DNA from: Hahella ganghwensis DSM 17046
Lineage (GTDB): Bacteria > Pseudomonadota > Gammaproteobacteria > Pseudomonadales > Oleiphilaceae
Assembly (NCBI RefSeq): GCF_000376785.1
Contig: NZ_AQXX01000135.1
Coordinates: 62,001-126,000 of the forward strand
Length of the DNA: 64,000 nucleotides
Direction: 5' to 3'
Made by a program: the position numbers and the translations under genes. The number at the start of each line of letters is the position of its first letter. The first letter of the stretch is position 1. Positions 36,573-44,601 of this stretch are shown here, in pieces. The notes beneath the pieces were generated by a model. That model did no database searches and was not told where the DNA came from. It worked only from the letters and a program-made list of their open reading frames with translations.

Positions 36573-37241
36573 ATGATGATCGATACTAATAATGTCAGCA
36601 TAGAAAGCCTTAGAAAGGCGTATGACTTTAGAAGTAGCGCGTATGATAAGACTGTAGCTATCAGCGAACTTGAGTACCATAAAAAAGCACTCGATAAAAT
36701 TCAGTGGCATTCGCACCTGAAGATACTAGAAGTCGCGACAGGACCTGGTCGCGTATTGCTTGAAATAGCAAAAAGAACTGGAAACGCTGAACCTATCTAC
36801 GGCATTGAACTGTCGAAAAGAATGTTGGAATTGGCAGAAAAAAGAATGGTGCAAAATGGATATGAGAACATTGTTCTCAAACAAGGAGATTGCAGACATC
36901 TGCCATGGACGGATAACAGCTTTGATATTTTGTACAACGGCTACATGATGGATTTAATTCCGGCTGATGATATGCAGGATATTTTGAAAGAGATGTATCG
37001 AGTGCTAAAGCCGGGAGGAAAGCTCATTATGGTAAACATGAGTAAAAATGAAGAAAGCAACAGCTCCTTTCTTGAACATCTATATCAATTTCTACCGAAA
37101 CTGTTAGTTCTCTACATAATGGGAAATTGTCGCCCTGTTTTAATGAAGGAGCCAGTTTCGATAGCCGGTTTTGTAAATATAGCGAGGGAATATCACCACG
37201 GAAAACACCCTACTGAAATTATTATCGCGAATAAGGAATAA
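36573..37241 (+). CDS. SAM-dependent class I methyltransferase
   Basis: 222 residues from ATG 36573, with AGGAG upstream; the frame opens earlier at 36417 but overlaps the regulator. Motif I is LEVATGPGRVLLEIA, motif II ILYNGYMMDLIP and motif III LKPGGKLIMVNM, the UbiE/MenG-like order. The substrate is unknown. It has no conserved Cys triad of an arsenite methyltransferase. Proximity to a lipid A deacylase-like gene suggests a lipid or envelope substrate; only context supports this. Confidence 0.87.
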   Translation: MMIDTNNVSIESLRKAYDFRSSAYDKTVAISELEYHKKALDKIQWHSHLKILEVATGPGRVLLEIAKRTGNAEPIYGIELSKRMLELAEKRMVQNGYENIVLKQGDCRHLPWTDNSFDILYNGYMMDLIPADDMQDILKEMYRVLKPGGKLIMVNMSKNEESNSSFLEHLYQFLPKLLVLYIMGNCRPVLMKEPVSIAGFVNIAREYHHGKHPTEIIIANKE

Positions 37242-37245
37242 AGTT

Positions 37246-37857
37246 ATGCTGCGTAACTATTTTGTTTTGGCTGTAGTTTTATTCCATGTGTTTTTAGTTT
37301 CAAGTCGCGCCTATGCACAGGACAATACAGAAAATGAAATCGCTGTCTTATTTGGATTCGAATATCTATCTCCGGTAGACCGCGATAGAAATATTGACAC
37401 TTACATATTTGACGTATTTTATCCTGTAGCAGAGATTAGCCCCATAAACCTCAGAGTTACCGCTTTAGCTTCATTCGCTCACGCTACTGGTGATATCACT
37501 CAAATCGAAGGTGAATATTCTAAAGGCACTATGCGTGACGTAAATTATAAGAATTCTGCTTTTGCCTTAGGCCCAGGAGTGCAATTGGATTGGAGGGCTT
37601 TCGAACATGAGAAATTTTCTTTTCGCCTAGAGGGCATTGGTAATTTATTTATCTATAATGATAAATTTCCAGCAGGTGGCAAACATTACAACTTCATGTG
37701 GCGGATTGGCCCGTCTATTTATTATAGACTTGATAACTCAAGTACAGTGGGGGGCGGGTATCATTGGTCACATACTTCAAACGGAACGGGTGTTCGACCA
37801 GAAAACCCATCGTATGATGCTGAAGGAGCATTTATTCGTTACTCTCGTCATTTTTAA
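37246..37857 (+). CDS. PagL-like lipid A deacylase, outer membrane
   Basis: 203 residues with a signal peptide (YFVLAVVLFHVFLVSSRAYA, cleavage near residue 24) and a C-terminal Phe, indicating an 8-strand outer-membrane barrel. The end matches the acyloxyacyl hydrolase/PagL family: GGGYHWSHTSNGTG with the His176/Ser178 pair, then NPSYDA. PagL removes the 3-O acyl chain of lipid A and changes LPS signalling and surface charge. It starts 4 bp after the methyltransferase stop, so the two are co-transcribed. Enzymatic activity is inferred from the motif. Confidence 0.8.
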   Translation: MLRNYFVLAVVLFHVFLVSSRAYAQDNTENEIAVLFGFEYLSPVDRDRNIDTYIFDVFYPVAEISPINLRVTALASFAHATGDITQIEGEYSKGTMRDVNYKNSAFALGPGVQLDWRAFEHEKFSFRLEGIGNLFIYNDKFPAGGKHYNFMWRIGPSIYYRLDNSSTVGGGYHWSHTSNGTGVRPENPSYDAEGAFIRYSRHF

Positions 37858-37898
37858 TCAATCAACGCATAGATCATAATCTGATGAAACTAAATACT

Positions 37899-37945
37899 CG
37901 CATAACATCAAGTGGCTGCGCCCCTGTGCCAGGCGCTCTGCCTAA
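37899..37945 (+). other. Possible degenerate attC site
   Basis: GCATAACATCAAGTGG followed by TGCGCCCCTGTGCCAGGCGC resembles an R''-side arm with G+C-rich inner pairing, but no matching GTTATGC box is present on the right. Weak evidence. Confidence 0.25.
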
Positions 37946-37960
37946 TCAGAGATTGAAGCG

Positions 37961-38374
37961 GTGCCAGATAGAGAAAAATTGATAGAGTGTATCTCTTCCA
38001 TGGCGGAAGCAATGAAGCTTGATCCGCTGCCGTATGACAAAGCCTTCCAATTGATCGAGCACGTATTATATAAAGGTGAATACTCTGATTTAAGCGGCAA
38101 GGAAGGTTGGCGCTGTTTCGAAGGCGGTTTAGTTACTGAGAGAGAAATGCGTAATCTTTTGATGGCCCACTCCGCAACAAAAATCGCTGAATTTAATGGC
38201 AAGGATGAGCCAAACTCTCTTGCTTACTCTAGCAAAGAACTCTGCCATTTATTTGAGATGACCCTCTTCGGCAAAATAGTGGGCCCAAGGAGTAGTGATG
38301 TAATTGATCCTTGGGAGGGCCAACGAGCAGAACAAGGCCAGGCTATAGACGGCCCTCCGGGCCACTCCAACTGA
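37961..38374 (+). CDS. Cassette protein of unknown function
   Basis: 137 residues from a GTG; helix-rich, acidic, soluble (start MPDREKLIECISSMAEAMK; middle GGLVTEREMRNLLMAHSATK). The C-terminal tail (EGQRAEQGQAIDGPPGHSN) reads into the attC-like site 4, a common feature of cassette genes whose end is encoded by the recombination site. No family recognised. Confidence 0.6.
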   Translation: MPDREKLIECISSMAEAMKLDPLPYDKAFQLIEHVLYKGEYSDLSGKEGWRCFEGGLVTEREMRNLLMAHSATKIAEFNGKDEPNSLAYSSKELCHLFEMTLFGKIVGPRSSDVIDPWEGQRAEQGQAIDGPPGHSN

Positions 38375-38391
38375 CAGCGTTAGCTCTCTTA
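38319..38391 (+). other. attC-like recombination site 4 (imperfect)
   Basis: GGCCAAC on the left and GTTAGCT (38389 onward) on the right give AAC...GTT end boxes; the centre has GGCCCTCCGGGCC pairing. Inner boxes match poorly, so this is less certain than site 3. The next gene begins at 38391, within its right end. Confidence 0.4.
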
Positions 38392-38825
38392 TGAAAAACA
38401 CTGAGTCATTTATCGAAAATAGAATAAGGTGGCGAGCCGATCAGCATGACATACCCAAACGGAATACCTATTTTTGGGAGGCTGATCGAGACAAGCCAAA
38501 TATAGAGTTCTCTAAAGATATTGGTAGGCCTATATTGGTCTCAGAATCGGATGCGCCTGGCTGCATCGTTTTATGTACAAGAGGAGCAGTTGTCAGCTAT
38601 AAAGGCTCTATAACTGCATTTAAATATAGTGAAATTGATGAGATTCACGATTCAACAGTAAAGCCAGACGAAAAGAAGGAAGACCTTTCTCGATTAATCG
38701 TTTCTCTTAAAGGGGGCGAAAAAGTAAGAGCTCCTGCAGAAACAGGTGGTCCAGCATTTTGTGTCTGGAATATACTGATCATGCTCATGAGAATGAACAC
38801 TTCTTTTCAAGAGACTGTAGTTTAA
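38391..38825 (+). CDS. Cassette protein of unknown function
   Basis: 144 residues, soluble. Opens MKNTESFIENRIRWRADQHD; a beta-rich middle (GCIVLCTRGAVVSYKGSITAFKYSEIDEI) looks like a small PH-like or SH3-like barrel, followed by LSRLIVSLKGGEKVRAP and a hydrophobic C-terminal helix (WNILIMLMRM). No assigned family. It is the last gene of the island, with the start in the preceding attC-like site. Confidence 0.6.
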   Translation: MKNTESFIENRIRWRADQHDIPKRNTYFWEADRDKPNIEFSKDIGRPILVSESDAPGCIVLCTRGAVVSYKGSITAFKYSEIDEIHDSTVKPDEKKEDLSRLIVSLKGGEKVRAPAETGGPAFCVWNILIMLMRMNTSFQETVV

Positions 38826-38949
38826 TTTGTGTATCGCCAATCATTCCACCCGCACAACAAGACACAAAATCACCTTTCCACCCAATCAGCAATAAACCAC
38901 TACAGCGCTTTCAAAAGCCTACAGACATGTTTCCCAACCTCCTGACAGG

Positions 38950-39083
38950 GTTACAAAAAGCTAACACCAGCTTACGCAGAAACAACTGAATATCAGCCTC
39001 TGGGAGGCTAATATTTCAATCGTGGATTTGAGTAGTATCCCCCACTTAGAGCAGGGGAGTATGTAGTACCCCTGCTGCTTTTT
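38950..39083 (+). repeat. Structured element, copy B (candidate small RNA with terminator)
   Basis: Homologous to 32387-32520 in the same orientation. Hairpin 1 is GTGG (39022-39025) with CCAC (39042-39045). Hairpin 2 has arms AGCAGGGG (39050-39057) and CCCCTGCT (39069-39076), then GCTTTTT. Stem 2 differs from copy A on both arms (AGCAGGGG against AGCAAGGGGG) while pairing is preserved, which argues for selection on structure. The loop keeps GTAGTA. Confidence 0.6.
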
Positions 39084-39142
39084 GGGTCCTCGCTGAGGTT
39101 GGTAGTTTTCTTGTCCCACTTTTCTTGTTTTATCGAATTATT

Positions 39143-39172
39143 AGGGCGATCCATTTGGGTTGCCCTTTTTTT
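39143..39172 (+). terminator. Rho-independent terminator
   Basis: AGGGCGATCC and GGGTTGCCCT form a 10-bp stem with G-T pairs and an ATTT loop, followed by eight T. It lies 60 bp after the structured element. Confidence 0.8.
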
Positions 39173-39198
39173 TGCCTCTATTTCAGAACAAGCCACAC

Positions 39199-39235
39199 AA
39201 AAATAAAGCCCCGCATATTTCAACGAGGCTTTATT
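39199..39235 (-). terminator. Terminator of the minus-strand catabolic operon
   Basis: On the minus strand AATAAAGCC pairs with GGCTTTATT around a 16-base loop and is followed by TTT. It lies 40 bp past the alcohol dehydrogenase stop. Confidence 0.75.
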
Positions 39236-39274
39236 CGTTTTCACCAGGACCTGTCACACCATATCGCCAACAGG

Positions 39275-40447
39275 TCAGATCATCCCGTTAACCGCATTTC
39301 TGAAAACCTGAGCCAGCTCAGCAGCATTCACAGGCACAGGGTTTCCTCCAGCGGAAGGATCGCCAGCGGCAAGTTTACCCACCTCATCTGCGCGATCATC
39401 TGCAACATCAATTTCACGCAGAGTATGCGGTATTCCCAGTTGCTTGCGATATTCCAATACCCAGGACAACACCGCATCAAATGACGTTTCCTGCAACCCT
39501 ACCGCCTGCGCCACAGGCGTCATTCTCTGCTCTATTGCGGCCTGATTATGTTTCATGACATAGGGCAACAGAATCGCATTGGTCAGCCCGTGATGAGTGT
39601 TGTACATAGCACCAACCGCATGCGCAATCGCATGCACACCACCCAAGCCTTTCTGGAATGAAATCGCCCCCATGCTCGCAGCCGCCAGCATGTGAGTCCT
39701 GGCTTCCAGATCCGCTCCGTTTTTATAGGCGACCGGAAGCGCTTTCGCAATCAACCTCATCCCCTGCAGCGCAATCCCCTCTGCAATCGGATGAAAACCC
39801 GGGGCGCAATAGGCTTCAAAACAATGGATAAAGGCATCAAGCCCCGTTGCCGCCGTAATATGCGGCGGCAACGCAACCGTCACTTCAGGGTCAAGAATCA
39901 CCGCCACCGGCAGCATTCTGGGATGAAAGACGATGACTTTACGATGCTCTTCCTCATTGGAAATAACAGAAGCCCGCCCCACCTCTGACCCGGTACCGGC
40001 CGTCGTCGGAACAGCAATAACTGGCGCAATGCCATTGGCATCCGCCCGCTTCCAGTAATCCCCAATATCTTCGAAATCCCATATTGGCCGGGTCTGACCT
40101 GACATAAACGCAATGGCTTTTCCCACATCCAACGCACTGCCGCCACCAAAAGCAATCACACTATCATGCTGCCCTCCGCGATAAGCCTCCACGCCGGCGC
40201 TAACAGAACGCTCAACCGGATTACCTGCAACATCAGAAAACAAATCCACTCCCAGCCCGGCTTTTTTCAGCATCGCCAGTGTGTCGGTAATCATCGGCAA
40301 GTCTTTGAGACCTTTATCTGTCACCAATAACGGCGCCCTGTAACCCAATTCTTCACACAACGCAGGCAATTCCTGCAATCGGCCGGGTCCGACCAACATA
40401 CGATTGGGAATTCCCCAGTTGGCAGTGATCGATGGTGTTGAGCTCAT
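39275..40447 (-). CDS. Iron-type (group III) alcohol dehydrogenase
   Basis: 390 residues. NAD-binding GGGSALDVGKA and TTAGTGSEVGR motifs; all metal ligands are present (GLDAFIH, GGVHAIAHAVG, THHGLTNA). It likely oxidises an alcohol to an aldehyde. Its ATG lies 2 bp after the aldehyde dehydrogenase stop, with CAGGAG upstream; the operon order (ligase, aldehyde dehydrogenase, alcohol dehydrogenase) suggests that it acts on a gamma-glutamylated amino alcohol. Substrate inferred. Confidence 0.92.
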   Translation of the reverse strand: MSSTPSITANWGIPNRMLVGPGRLQELPALCEELGYRAPLLVTDKGLKDLPMITDTLAMLKKAGLGVDLFSDVAGNPVERSVSAGVEAYRGGQHDSVIAFGGGSALDVGKAIAFMSGQTRPIWDFEDIGDYWKRADANGIAPVIAVPTTAGTGSEVGRASVISNEEEHRKVIVFHPRMLPVAVILDPEVTVALPPHITAATGLDAFIHCFEAYCAPGFHPIAEGIALQGMRLIAKALPVAYKNGADLEARTHMLAAASMGAISFQKGLGGVHAIAHAVGAMYNTHHGLTNAILLPYVMKHNQAAIEQRMTPVAQAVGLQETSFDAVLSWVLEYRKQLGIPHTLREIDVADDRADEVGKLAAGDPSAGGNPVPVNAAELAQVFRNAVNGMI

Positions 40448-40449
40448 AA

Positions 40450-41853
40450 TCAGACTCCTGAAGGTAAACGCAGATGAAAACTTTTGGACTGGGTCAACGC
40501 GTCGTAACCCAACTCAGACAGGGACGCTCCCCGTCCGGTATTTTTAACTCCGGTCCAAACCAAAGACGGATCCAGATAGTCACAACGATTCATAAAGAGT
40601 GTTCCAGTATTCACCTGCTCGCCCAACCGCTCGGCAGCTTCCAGGTCTCGAGTCCAGATAGATGCCGACAGGCCAAACTCACTATCATTCATCAACCGAA
40701 CAGCCTCTTCATCAGAGCTGACAGGCATGACACCGACCACCGGCCCAAAACTTTCTTCCCTCATCACGCGCATATCATGACTCACGTTCACCAGGACTTG
40801 AGGAGCCATATAAGGAGTACCCACCTCATCAGCAGGAAAATCCGCTGGGTTAATCAACGCCTTGGCCCCTTCCTTCACCGCTTCCTCAATCTGCCCACGG
40901 ACGAAGTCTGCCGCCTCAGTTTTTACCAGTGGCCCAAGAGACGTCGTTGGCTCCAAAGGATTACCCAGCATCAGCTTTTTCGCCTCGGCGACCAACGCAT
41001 CAACAAACTTGTCATAGACACTCTCATGAACATAAATTCGCTCAATGGAGCAGCATGACTGCCCGGTATTGAAGAAGGCACCGTCAGCAAGATTCACGGC
41101 AGCATCCGCAATATCCGCATCAGCTCTGACATAGGCAGGATCTTTGCCGCCCAGCTCAAGACCCGTGCCGGCAAAATGACCACTGTCTGCTACAGCCTGT
41201 TGAATACTCTGCCCGCCCCGAACAGATCCTGTAAAATTCACAAAACGGATTTCAGGGCACTTCAACAGTTCGGAAGTCGTCTGATGACTCATATGCAACA
41301 CCTGAAACACCCCATCAGGAAGCCCTGCTTTCTCGAGAATTTTTTGTAGCCTCTCACCACAAAGCAGCGTCTGCTGGGCGTGCTTCAGCACCACGGCATT
41401 TCCGGCAGCCAACGCGGGCCACACGGAGTTTACAGCCGTCATATAAGGAAAATTCCAAGGAGCAATCACCATCACCACCCCAACAGGATCCCGACGAATA
41501 TAACGCTTAAAACCTTCTTTTTCCGGCATATCAATGGGAGCCAATACCCTTGGCGCAATTTCCAGCATATAGCGGGCACGCTCAGTAAAACCACGAACCT
41601 CCCCTGCGCCCTGGGACACAGGACGTCCCATCTGCCGCGCCAATTCAACCGCAAGATCCTGAGTATCTTCAGCCAGCATGGTCACTGCTGCATCCAGAAT
41701 CTCGATGCGCTTTTCCAGCGGAGTTTGTTGCCAGGCTTTCTGTGCTTCAGATGCTTTCACGACACTCTGCTGAGCCTGCTCCAGGTCGACATATGACCGC
41801 TCTGCAAAAACGGCCCCATCCACAGGGCTGATAATTTGCGCCATTCCACTCAT
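40450..41853 (-). CDS. NAD(P)-dependent aldehyde dehydrogenase
   Basis: 467 residues from ATG 41853 (GGAG upstream); a GTG at 41865 is possible. Family motifs: WNFPYMTAVNSVWPALAAGNAVVLKH, the LELGGKDPAYV Glu, and the nucleophile Cys in FNTGQSCCSIERIYV. Length is near the usual 480. In context it should oxidise a gamma-glutamylated amino-aldehyde to the acid, like PuuC of putrescine breakdown; this is inferred. Lies between the ligase (107 bp upstream) and the alcohol dehydrogenase. Confidence 0.92.
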   Translation of the reverse strand: MSGMAQIISPVDGAVFAERSYVDLEQAQQSVVKASEAQKAWQQTPLEKRIEILDAAVTMLAEDTQDLAVELARQMGRPVSQGAGEVRGFTERARYMLEIAPRVLAPIDMPEKEGFKRYIRRDPVGVVMVIAPWNFPYMTAVNSVWPALAAGNAVVLKHAQQTLLCGERLQKILEKAGLPDGVFQVLHMSHQTTSELLKCPEIRFVNFTGSVRGGQSIQQAVADSGHFAGTGLELGGKDPAYVRADADIADAAVNLADGAFFNTGQSCCSIERIYVHESVYDKFVDALVAEAKKLMLGNPLEPTTSLGPLVKTEAADFVRGQIEEAVKEGAKALINPADFPADEVGTPYMAPQVLVNVSHDMRVMREESFGPVVGVMPVSSDEEAVRLMNDSEFGLSASIWTRDLEAAERLGEQVNTGTLFMNRCDYLDPSLVWTGVKNTGRGASLSELGYDALTQSKSFHLRLPSGV

Positions 41854-41960
41854 GGTTTGCTCCACGATAACAATTAAAAAATAGGTATATTTGCAACCAC
41901 AGGGCTAACCGCCCTGTAAATTGGATACGTCGCAATCTGTCTGTGTATTACCACAACAGA

Positions 41961-43331
41961 TCAAATAATTTCGAAGTAGCGCTGCATTTCCCAGTCGGTA
42001 ATCGCCTTACGGAACTCCCGCTCTTCCCATTCCCGGGTGGCGGCATAATGCTCCACAAATTCATTGCCGAATAATGCATTTGCTGCTTCAGATTCACGCA
42101 GGCGACCTGCCGCTTCGATGAGAGTCCTCGGCAGATCCCTTTCTTTCGAGAAAGTTTTTTCATAGGCGTTGCCGCTGATCGGGGCATCGGGTTCGATCTT
42201 ATTTTCAATCCCCCACAACCCGGAACCCAAGGCTGCTGCCAGCGCAATATAGGGATTGATATCTGCGGCGGAGATCCGATACTCCACCCGCTGAGACTTG
42301 GCGGAACCAGGAATTGCCCGCAACGCACAAGTTCTGTTTTCGACACCCCAGGATGCTGAAGTAGGCGCCCAGAATCCGGGAATCAGACGGGTATAGCTAT
42401 TCACCGTACAGGCCACCATCGACAACAGCTCTGGCATCAGAGCCTGCTGTCCGCCAATAAAATGTCGCATGGTATCAGACATGTTATGGACATCTTTGCC
42501 TTCCGCATAAAATGCGGAAGTACCATCCTTGTTCTGCAGAGAAATATGCATATGGCCACTCTGACCCGGCCAGTCAGGAGACCATTTGGCCATAAAGGTG
42601 GCCATCCAACCCAGGCGCTGCGCATACACTTTTGTAAACGTCTTGAACAGCGCCGCTTTATCCGCTGCCGCCAGCGCCTGATCCACCGTCAGGGCAGCTT
42701 CCAGAACCCCCGGCCCGGTTTCAGTATGAAACCCTTCAAGCTCCATATCGAAATCTTTGCAGTAGTCCATGAAGTCTTTATAGAACTCCCCCAGCACAGA
42801 GCTGCGAAGGACCGAATAACCAAAGAAACCCGGTGTAATATTATTCAGGTTGGTGTAGTTCTTTTCTCTCACTGAATGCGGCGTTTCCTCAAACATGAAG
42901 AACTCAAATTCACAGGCCGCACTGGCGGAAAATCCCATGGCGTCTGCTTTCTCCAGCACTCGCTTCAGCACACCACGCGGACAGATTTTTTCCGCACGTT
43001 GCTCAAATTCACACAGGAAGAACAACATATTGTCTTCAGAGGGGATTTCCCGGCAGCTTTCCGGTATCACCCGAACCCAGGCATCTGGGTAGGCCGTGTG
43101 CCAACCGGTAAACTTAGTGTTGTCATATAGCTGATCATTGGAATCCCAGCCTAAAACCACATCGCAAAAACCAAAACCGGATTCCAGTGCGGAGAGAAAT
43201 TTCTTCCTACTCATATACTTTCCGCGAAGGATACCGTCCACATCGAAAACCCCGACTTTAATCTGGTCGGCATCACGCTCCTCGATGATCTTTCTGGCAT
43301 CAGCGATGGTTTTGACATCTCTGGGCTGCAT
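41961..43331 (-). CDS. Glutamine-synthetase-family gamma-glutamyl ligase (PuuA/IpuC-like)
   Basis: 456 residues from ATG 43331, with AGGAG upstream; the frame opens at 43397. The glutamine synthetase catalytic fold is evident (ACEFEFFMFEE, GPGVLEAAL, GQSGHMHISLQ, ENRTCALRAIP, RVEYRISAADINPYIALAAALGSG). The N-terminal VGVFDVDGILRGKYMSRKKF stretch is typical of gamma-glutamylpolyamine or gamma-glutamylamide synthetases rather than of GlnA. It should ligate glutamate to an amine using ATP. First gene of the minus operon facing the RpiR regulator; palindromic operators lie between. Confidence 0.88.
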   Translation of the reverse strand: MQPRDVKTIADARKIIEERDADQIKVGVFDVDGILRGKYMSRKKFLSALESGFGFCDVVLGWDSNDQLYDNTKFTGWHTAYPDAWVRVIPESCREIPSEDNMLFFLCEFEQRAEKICPRGVLKRVLEKADAMGFSASAACEFEFFMFEETPHSVREKNYTNLNNITPGFFGYSVLRSSVLGEFYKDFMDYCKDFDMELEGFHTETGPGVLEAALTVDQALAAADKAALFKTFTKVYAQRLGWMATFMAKWSPDWPGQSGHMHISLQNKDGTSAFYAEGKDVHNMSDTMRHFIGGQQALMPELLSMVACTVNSYTRLIPGFWAPTSASWGVENRTCALRAIPGSAKSQRVEYRISAADINPYIALAAALGSGLWGIENKIEPDAPISGNAYEKTFSKERDLPRTLIEAAGRLRESEAANALFGNEFVEHYAATREWEEREFRKAITDWEMQRYFEII

Positions 43332-43569
43332 ATTATTGTCTCCTGTGGTTGCAATGGTCGCTTCACAATTACCGCCAACCGCCAATCCGGCTGCCAATGG
43401 CTTTGCTTAAGTTACCGATTCAGTCCGTCCCCCATACACCAGTCGCCAAAGCGCTTGCTTCGAGCAGATCCGGCAAATATGGAGGGTCAGGTATTTGTTC
43501 TCTACTGCCCGGGGCTTGCTGATAATTCAACTCCCCCTAAAATAGGTTTTATTTTTTTGTCGAATATTT

Positions 43570-43585
43570 TGTACAATATTGTACA
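43570..43585. promoter_or_regulatory. Palindromic operator 1
   Basis: TGTACAATATTGTACA is a perfect 16-bp palindrome between the divergent ligase operon and the RpiR-type regulator gene. Paired with a second copy 41 bp away (centre to centre), about four helical turns. Confidence 0.75.
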
Positions 43586-43610
43586 TGCATGATATACAAT
43601 ATCTCTCAAA

Positions 43611-43626
43611 TGTACATATTTGTACA
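43611..43626. promoter_or_regulatory. Palindromic operator 2
   Basis: TGTACATATTTGTACA has the same TGTACA-N4-TGTACA layout as operator 1, 37 bp before the regulator start. The most likely ligand is the RpiR-type protein encoded next to it. Confidence 0.72.
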
Positions 43627-43662
43627 TACCCAAATACATAAAACTTCGGTACGCAATGCAGC

Positions 43663-44577
43663 ATGACAGATCACCCAGCGACACCACCCCCCTCAAACAC
43701 TGACAATCCGCCCAAGGAAGACGGGCTGTCGATCGCTGAGCTGATCCACCGCAAGCTTGACACACTGACCCCGTCAGAAAAAAAAGCTGCCCGCCTATTA
43801 CTGACAAACTACCCCGTCGTCGGACTCGATTCCCTGGCCCGTTTCGCGGAACGCGCAGAGGTCAGCCACCCGACCATTCTGCGATTTATTTCAAAGCTAG
43901 GTTTCACCGGCTATCCACAATTCCAGGATGAGTTACGCAATGAACTGGATGCCCGATTGAAATCACCATTGGCCAAACGCCATCCGGACATACAGAAAGT
44001 ACAGGATAAAACCGACTTCCAGAATATCTATATTGACGCCATCTGCAATAACATCCGGCAATCCATGGCATCCATCTCCCAGAATGAATTCGAGGGCGTC
44101 CTGGCCCTACTGGAAGATGTTAACCAGCAGGTTTTTCTACTTGGCGGCCGCTTCACTGACTCGATCGCCACCCAGACCTATATGCACCTGCGAGCCTTGC
44201 GACCAAGAGTACGCCATATTACCGGCCTCCCGGTTTCCTGGTCTGAATACTTGCTGGACATGGATAAGCATTGCGTTGTGGTAGTATTCGACATCCGCCG
44301 CTACCAGGAAGAAGTCATCGTATTTGCCGAGGAAGCCGCCCAAAGAGGCGCCAGTGTCATACTGGTGACTGACCAGTGGCTTTCCCCCTTGGCCAGAGTT
44401 GCCCAGCATGTTCTCGTAGCTCATGTAGAGGCGCCTTCCAACTGGGACTCCCTAACCTCCATCAGCGCCATGATGGAGACATTTGTCGCAGCGCTGAGCA
44501 ACCGCAAGTGGGACCAGCTAACGGACCGCATCGGGGATCTGGAAAATATACGAACCCGGTTTCAGAAACAGGTTTAA
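43663..44577 (+). CDS. MurR/RpiR-family transcriptional regulator
   Basis: 304 residues. N-terminal HTH (LTPSEKKAARLLLTNYP, then LARFAERAEVSHPTILRFISKLGFTGYPQFQ) and a C-terminal SIS domain (QQVFLLGGRFTDSIATQTYMHLRALRPRV, then VVVVFDIRRYQEEVIVFAEEAAQRGASVILVTDQ) that normally binds a phosphosugar. In this setting the ligand is more likely a pathway intermediate. It is divergent from the ligase operon, with two TGTACA palindromes between, and 24 bp upstream of the amidotransferase gene. Confidence 0.93.
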   Translation: MTDHPATPPPSNTDNPPKEDGLSIAELIHRKLDTLTPSEKKAARLLLTNYPVVGLDSLARFAERAEVSHPTILRFISKLGFTGYPQFQDELRNELDARLKSPLAKRHPDIQKVQDKTDFQNIYIDAICNNIRQSMASISQNEFEGVLALLEDVNQQVFLLGGRFTDSIATQTYMHLRALRPRVRHITGLPVSWSEYLLDMDKHCVVVVFDIRRYQEEVIVFAEEAAQRGASVILVTDQWLSPLARVAQHVLVAHVEAPSNWDSLTSISAMMETFVAALSNRKWDQLTDRIGDLENIRTRFQKQV

Positions 44578-44601
44578 CAGCCAGTCAATACGAGGGTGAT
44601 C

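Larger units (their letters stand above)
38826..39274. other. Intergenic region at the right end of the island
   Basis: 449 bp without a gene. It contains the second 134-bp structured element (38950-39083), its downstream terminator (39143-39172) and the terminator of the convergent alcohol dehydrogenase (39199-39235). Confidence 0.7.

Noticed and set aside
36233-37241. Arsenic resistance operon
   Set aside because: The ArsR-type protein lacks the CVC arsenic site and the methyltransferase lacks the ArsM cysteines; the family name alone does not support the role.
37899-37945. Full attC site after the PagL-like gene
   Set aside because: Only the left arm resembles attC; the right box is missing, so it is listed only as a weak candidate.
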